This document shows, one piece after another, positions 15,000-17,345 of a stretch of 17,345 nucleotides of DNA. Made by a program: the position numbers and the translations under genes. Each line of letters opens with the position of its first letter. Within the stretch, counting starts at the first letter, position 1. This stretch comes from DASZCR01 sp035942915. GTDB taxonomy: Bacteria > Acidobacteriota > Blastocatellia > Pyrinomonadales > Pyrinomonadaceae. The DNA is taken from positions 1-17,345 of the forward strand of contig DASZCR010000193.1 in assembly GCA_035942915.1 (NCBI GenBank). The letters are read 5' to 3'. The notes under the pieces were generated by a model. That model did not search any database, had not been told where the DNA came from, and saw only the letters and a list, made by a program, of their open reading frames with translations.

Positions 15000-16121
15000 A
15001 TGCGGGTGAAGTGGCTCGTCGTGCTCACCCTGCTGTGCGTCGCAACCGGTTGCAGCACGCTCGCGGGCAAGCAGGAAACCTGCGTCGTCAGCGCCCGCCG
15101 CGCGCAGGTGCGCAGCTCGACAGCCGTAGTCGCGGCAGACCTCAAAGAGGTCGTCCGCGGCGACGTGCTGGACATTCTCGACTCGACGACCGTGCAGGAG
15201 ACGGGCGAGCGTTGGCTGCGCGTCCGCACGCGTGACGCAGAGAGCATGGAGGGCTGGATTGAGTCGCGCAACGTCATTCCGCAGGAGATGGTCGAACGCT
15301 CTCGCCAACTCGCCAAAGAGGACGAAGACATCCCTGCGCAAGCCTCCGGCCAACTCCGCGCCAGCACCAACATACGTTTTTCCCCAGACCGCACCGGCAA
15401 CGACAACATCCTGATGAAACTTGAGAGCGGTGCGACGTTCGACATCGTCGGTTGGAAGCGCGTACCAAAGCCCAAGTCGCAGGAATCGACCGAAAGCGAC
15501 GACGCCCCCAAGGCGGGCGCGGCGCAGCGCGGCAACACTAACCGACGCGGCAGCCGCGAGGCAGAGGAACAGAAACAACCGGAGGAAGAGAACGAACTCT
15601 GGTACAAGGTAAGACTTCCCTCATCCATCTCGCCCGCCCCCGCCGGATGGGTCTTCGGCAAACAAGTCGAGTTAACTGTGCCGAGCGATATCATCTTTTA
15701 TCGCACAGGGCGCGAGTTCGTCGCCTGGCAGCGTCTGGACGCCGGGCCGGAAGAATCCACGCGGCCGGTGGAGAAGGATAAAGACGCGGCGAAAGACTCG
15801 CGTCCGGGCAGTTGGGTCATTCTGGAAAAGAGCAGCGTCAACGATGCGGGCAAAATAGACTCGCCCGACTTTGACAGGATTTTCGTCCTCGGCTACGACA
15901 AAGACCGACAAGAGCATTACACGGCCTACCGTAGCCCGGACTTGAAGGGGCGGCTTCCCCTACGAGTTGAAGGACAGGGCAGCGGCGCTAAAATCTTCAA
16001 AGTGAGAGTCGAAGAAGACGGGCAGCAGAAAGAAGTTCAGTACAGAACTTTTACCGACGAGCGCGGACTCCTCCGGGTCGAGCCGCTGAGCGATACGCCG
16101 AGAAGCGGTCGGCGGAGATAG
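15000..16121 (+). CDS. SH3-domain-type lipoprotein
   Basis: 373 residues from the ATG at 15000. The N-terminus MRVKWLVVLTLLCVATGC is a lipoprotein signal with lipobox ATGC and C18 as the acylated residue. Two regions look like bacterial SH3 folds: one near residues 25-95 (ARRAQVRSSTAV ... RWLRVRTRD ... EGWIESRNV) and one near 115-225 (NIRFSPDRTGND ... WYKVRLP ... AGWVFGKQVEL). The second is split by a Glu/Lys/Gln-rich insert of about 45 residues. The C-terminal part is charged and unassigned. An in-frame ATG at 14964 would add 12 residues, but its GGAG abuts the start codon; at 15000 AAGG lies at usable distance. Membrane-attached, probably facing the periplasm. Role unknown. Confidence 0.75.
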   Translation: MRVKWLVVLTLLCVATGCSTLAGKQETCVVSARRAQVRSSTAVVAADLKEVVRGDVLDILDSTTVQETGERWLRVRTRDAESMEGWIESRNVIPQEMVERSRQLAKEDEDIPAQASGQLRASTNIRFSPDRTGNDNILMKLESGATFDIVGWKRVPKPKSQESTESDDAPKAGAAQRGNTNRRGSREAEEQKQPEEENELWYKVRLPSSISPAPAGWVFGKQVELTVPSDIIFYRTGREFVAWQRLDAGPEESTRPVEKDKDAAKDSRPGSWVILEKSSVNDAGKIDSPDFDRIFVLGYDKDRQEHYTAYRSPDLKGRLPLRVEGQGSGAKIFKVRVEEDGQQKEVQYRTFTDERGLLRVEPLSDTPRSGRRR

Positions 16122-16214
16122 GCTCCATGAATGAGCAAATCTCAAGGTTAAGAGGGCTTTATGAACGGCCTGAGGGGCACGCGAAAATATCTCCAAAAAA
16201 AGTTCGTGGGGGTG

Positions 16215-16242
16215 TTGACAAATAATCGAGAATCCCTATAAT
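16215..16242 (+). promoter_or_regulatory. rRNA promoter P1
   Basis: TTGACA (16215-16220), a 16-nt spacer and TATAAT (16237-16242): both hexamers are perfect consensus. The upstream bases are A-rich (AAAATATCTCCAAAAAAAG), as in UP elements of rRNA promoters. The distance to 16S is about 490 nt. Confidence 0.85.
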
Positions 16243-16298
16243 GCCTCTTTGCCTGAAACACGGCGATTGAAATCCCAATAACAAAGAGCGCGTTAGCG

Positions 16299-16338
16299 AG
16301 CCGCTTCTCTTTCAAGTTTGTTGTGAGAGGGAGCGGCT
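16299..16338 (+). other. rRNA leader hairpin
   Basis: AGCCGCT (16299-16305) and AGCGGCT (16332-16338) form a perfect 7-bp outer stem, extended by TCTCT facing AGAGG with a bulged G. It lies in the leader transcribed from P1. No U-tract follows, so it is not a terminator by itself. Confidence 0.55.
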
Positions 16339-16464
16339 GTTTCATCCCGCAAAAAGGGGCTAACGTTGCTGTGGCTTAAGACTGCTGCCCGCGTCTCTCG
16401 AAAAACTTCGTGAGGCTAAGGCAACGGGCTTGTGGAAGCGGTCATCTCAGTATGATGTGCCTGC

Positions 16465-16493
16465 TTGACAAGTGAGCGCGACTGAGCTAAAGT
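16465..16493 (+). promoter_or_regulatory. Probable rRNA promoter P2
   Basis: TTGACA (16465-16470), a 17-nt spacer and TAAAGT (16488-16493). The -35 is perfect and the -10 matches four of six positions. A second promoter about 250 nt after P1 is a common rRNA operon layout. Confidence 0.5.
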
Positions 16494-16584
16494 CACGGTT
16501 TGCTTGGGACGAAGAAAAGTCGTCTGTAGGGCAACGAAAACGAATCCAGACGCAACTAAGTATGGATTCGGTAAAAATGAACCC

Positions 16585-16596
16585 GATCTTTGAAAA
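16585..16596 (+). promoter_or_regulatory. boxA-like antitermination site
   Basis: GATCTTTGAAAA resembles the rRNA boxA/leader element (CTTTGAAAACT) that binds NusB-S10 in many bacteria. It lies about 135 nt before the 16S gene, inside the transcript from both promoters. Confidence 0.55.
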
Positions 16597-16730
16597 CTAG
16601 ATAGAGCGTGTCCTGTTAAAGACCTTTGAGAGTGGCGCATGGACGAACAAGTCCGGCGCAAGATAAAACTCGAAAAGAGTCATTATCGGATACTTTAACC
16701 AGTAACGATAATGTTCCAGAGATACAAATT

Positions 16731-17345
<615 letters not shown>

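Larger units (their letters stand above)
16122..16730 (+). other. Non-coding leader region of the rRNA operon
   Basis: This 609-nt stretch between the lipoprotein gene and the 16S gene has no convincing protein gene. It holds an A-rich tract near 16181-16203 that could act as an UP element, two sigma70-type promoters (16215-16242 and 16465-16493), a stable hairpin (16299-16338) and a boxA-like site (16585-16596). The remainder to the 16S start has short stems such as GGAC/GTCC near 16642, compatible with precursor processing. No tRNA was seen. Confidence 0.7.

Noticed and set aside
16127..16225. A 32-codon frame after the lipoprotein gene, ending in the P1 -35 box
   Set aside because: Weak ribosome binding site, no hydrophobic or domain pattern, and its end overlaps the rRNA promoter.

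Overview
The window is a high-GC bacterial chromosome segment, most likely from an acidobacterium of the Blastocatellia (subdivision 4) type. Three things point there. The first 615 nt of a 16S rRNA gene at the right edge read like subdivision 4 sequences I know. A secreted VWA protein has the layout of the acidobacterial VWFA-related family. A TonB receptor carries the N-terminal carboxypeptidase-regulatory-like domain that is common in this phylum. No search was run, so the placement is from recognition only.

Layout. Positions 1-4604 run on the + strand: the tail of a probable peptidyl-prolyl isomerase, an MBL-fold hydrolase, methylthioadenosine phosphorylase (mtnP), a small exported helical-repeat protein, a PfkB-family kinase, a zinc-ribbon/DUF2007 protein and cutA. 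Positions 4632-10223 run on the - strand, in transcription order: a 25-residue membrane peptide (new call), a VWA protein, purH, an M48 metalloprotease with a zinc ribbon, fabI and a LOG-family protein. A divergent promoter region (10224-10465) leads back to the + strand: a DUF2946-like His/Cys protein, a ZnuD-like TonB-dependent receptor with a good terminator, an M61-like peptidase and an SH3-type lipoprotein. A 609-nt rRNA leader with two tandem promoters then feeds the 16S gene, which the window edge cuts.

How genes may work together. mtnP and the PfkB kinase suggest nucleoside/methylthio salvage, with purH supplying de novo purines elsewhere in the window. The DUF2946-like protein and the TonB receptor look like a metal (possibly zinc) uptake pair, with a candidate operator over the likely -10. 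CutA and several zinc-binding proteins lie nearby, but no functional link can be shown.

The most unusual signal is a family of palindromic arrays of 7-bp units (TGATAGG-like arm, loop, CCTATCA-like arm). Two clear copies occur 6.4 kb apart on opposite strands. Each starts exactly at the TGA stop codon of the upstream gene and fills the gap to the next co-directional gene. Two degenerate versions may lie in other gaps. The second notable item is the hidden 25-residue membrane peptide, which has its own near-consensus promoter and ribosome binding site just ahead of the VWA gene.
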